Origin: Desulfofundulus salinus
Lineage (GTDB): Bacteria > Bacillota > Desulfotomaculia > Desulfotomaculales > Desulfovirgulaceae
Length of the DNA: 64,000 nucleotides
Assembly: GCF_003627965.1 (NCBI RefSeq)
Contig: NZ_RBWE01000001.1
Coordinates: forward strand, 1,135,096 to 1,199,095
Direction: 5' to 3'
Part shown: positions 63,939 through 64,000 of the stretch, piece after piece
How positions within the stretch are numbered: the stretch's first letter is position 1
How the letters are laid out: each line of letters begins with the position of its first letter
The notes under the pieces: generated by a model
What the model saw: the letters and a program-made list of their open reading frames with translations, nothing else
Databases searched by the model: none
Told to the model about the DNA's origin: nothing
Position numbers and translations under genes: made by a program

Positions 63939-64000
63939 ATGCCAGGGATTAAAAAAGTTGTACTTCTTTTCTTATGTCTGGTGTTTCTTTTTGCCCTGTC
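63939..64000 (+). CDS. Start of an exported protein (cut by window end)
   Basis: ATG 63939 follows GGAGGG and begins MPGIKKVVLLFLCLVFLFAL, a positively charged start and a hydrophobic core typical of a signal peptide or anchor. The frame is open to the end of the window. It follows cobN by 44 bp on the same strand, so it may continue the same operon. Function cannot be judged from 20 residues. Confidence 0.55.
   Translation, partial: MPGIKKVVLLFLCLVFLFAL

Overview
The window reads as the chromosome of a spore-forming, anaerobic, Gram-positive clostridium of the Desulfotomaculum/Pelotomaculum type (Peptococcaceae). This is an inference from the gene families: FapR-controlled fatty acid synthesis, a GerAB-type germination permease, S-layer homology (SLH) proteins, ECF transporters, BioW, a large cobalamin gene set, a fairly high GC content, and frequent TTG/GTG starts behind GGGGGTG-like ribosome binding sites. 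Most genes sit in compact same-strand operons with short gaps or overlaps.

1-10.2 kb: the end of a phosphotransacetylase-like DRTGG protein, then yceD-rpmF behind a consensus sigma-A promoter, then fapR-plsX-fabH-fabK-fabD-fabG-acpP-fabF-rnc-ftsY with a clear FapR operator in the fapR promoter. 10.2-15.8 kb: two paralogous FAD reductases on the minus strand flank an orphan GerAB permease, followed by two small CBO0543-like membrane proteins and an ArsR regulator with two half-size ferritin-like proteins. 15.9-21.2 kb: mtnP-mtnA-ahcY-class II aldolase-mtaD, a complete-looking module for disposing of methylthioadenosine, 5'-deoxyadenosine and S-adenosylhomocysteine. 21.2-28.6 kb: an RlmI-like methyltransferase, an exported copper-amine-oxidase-domain protein, the folate operon pabA-pabB-pabC behind a leader that looks like a TRAP attenuator, a glutamine amidotransferase and a macro-domain protein. 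28.6-35.7 kb: a CstA-type transporter next to a LytSR-type two-component system, and bioF-bioW with a BirA operator.

35.7-64 kb is the most interesting part. Two cobalamin riboswitches in tandem precede a run of same-strand genes: DUF2162 membrane protein, ExbB/TolQ-like channel, DUF2149 (ExbD-like) protein, an exported membrane-anchored CobN-like chelatase subunit, two alpha/alpha-barrel SLH proteins (the second with a transcobalamin-like DUF4430 domain), an anchored DUF4430 protein, a full ECF transporter (T, fused A-A, S) and an exported seven-repeat propeller. After it come DUF3842, a fused ChlI/ChlD-type chelatase subunit, a ChlI-type ATPase, an ABC-2 exporter pair and a second, cytoplasmic CobN. 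I read the first half as a surface corrinoid capture and import machine whose S-layer protein has the domain order of animal intrinsic factor/transcobalamin, and the second half as an intracellular metal-chelatase set.

At least three copies and one relic of a short terminal-inverted-repeat (MITE-like) element are scattered in intergenic spaces from 23.5 to 52.4 kb, two of them with flanking direct repeats. I saw no rRNA or tRNA genes, no CRISPR array, no full insertion sequence and no replication origin.
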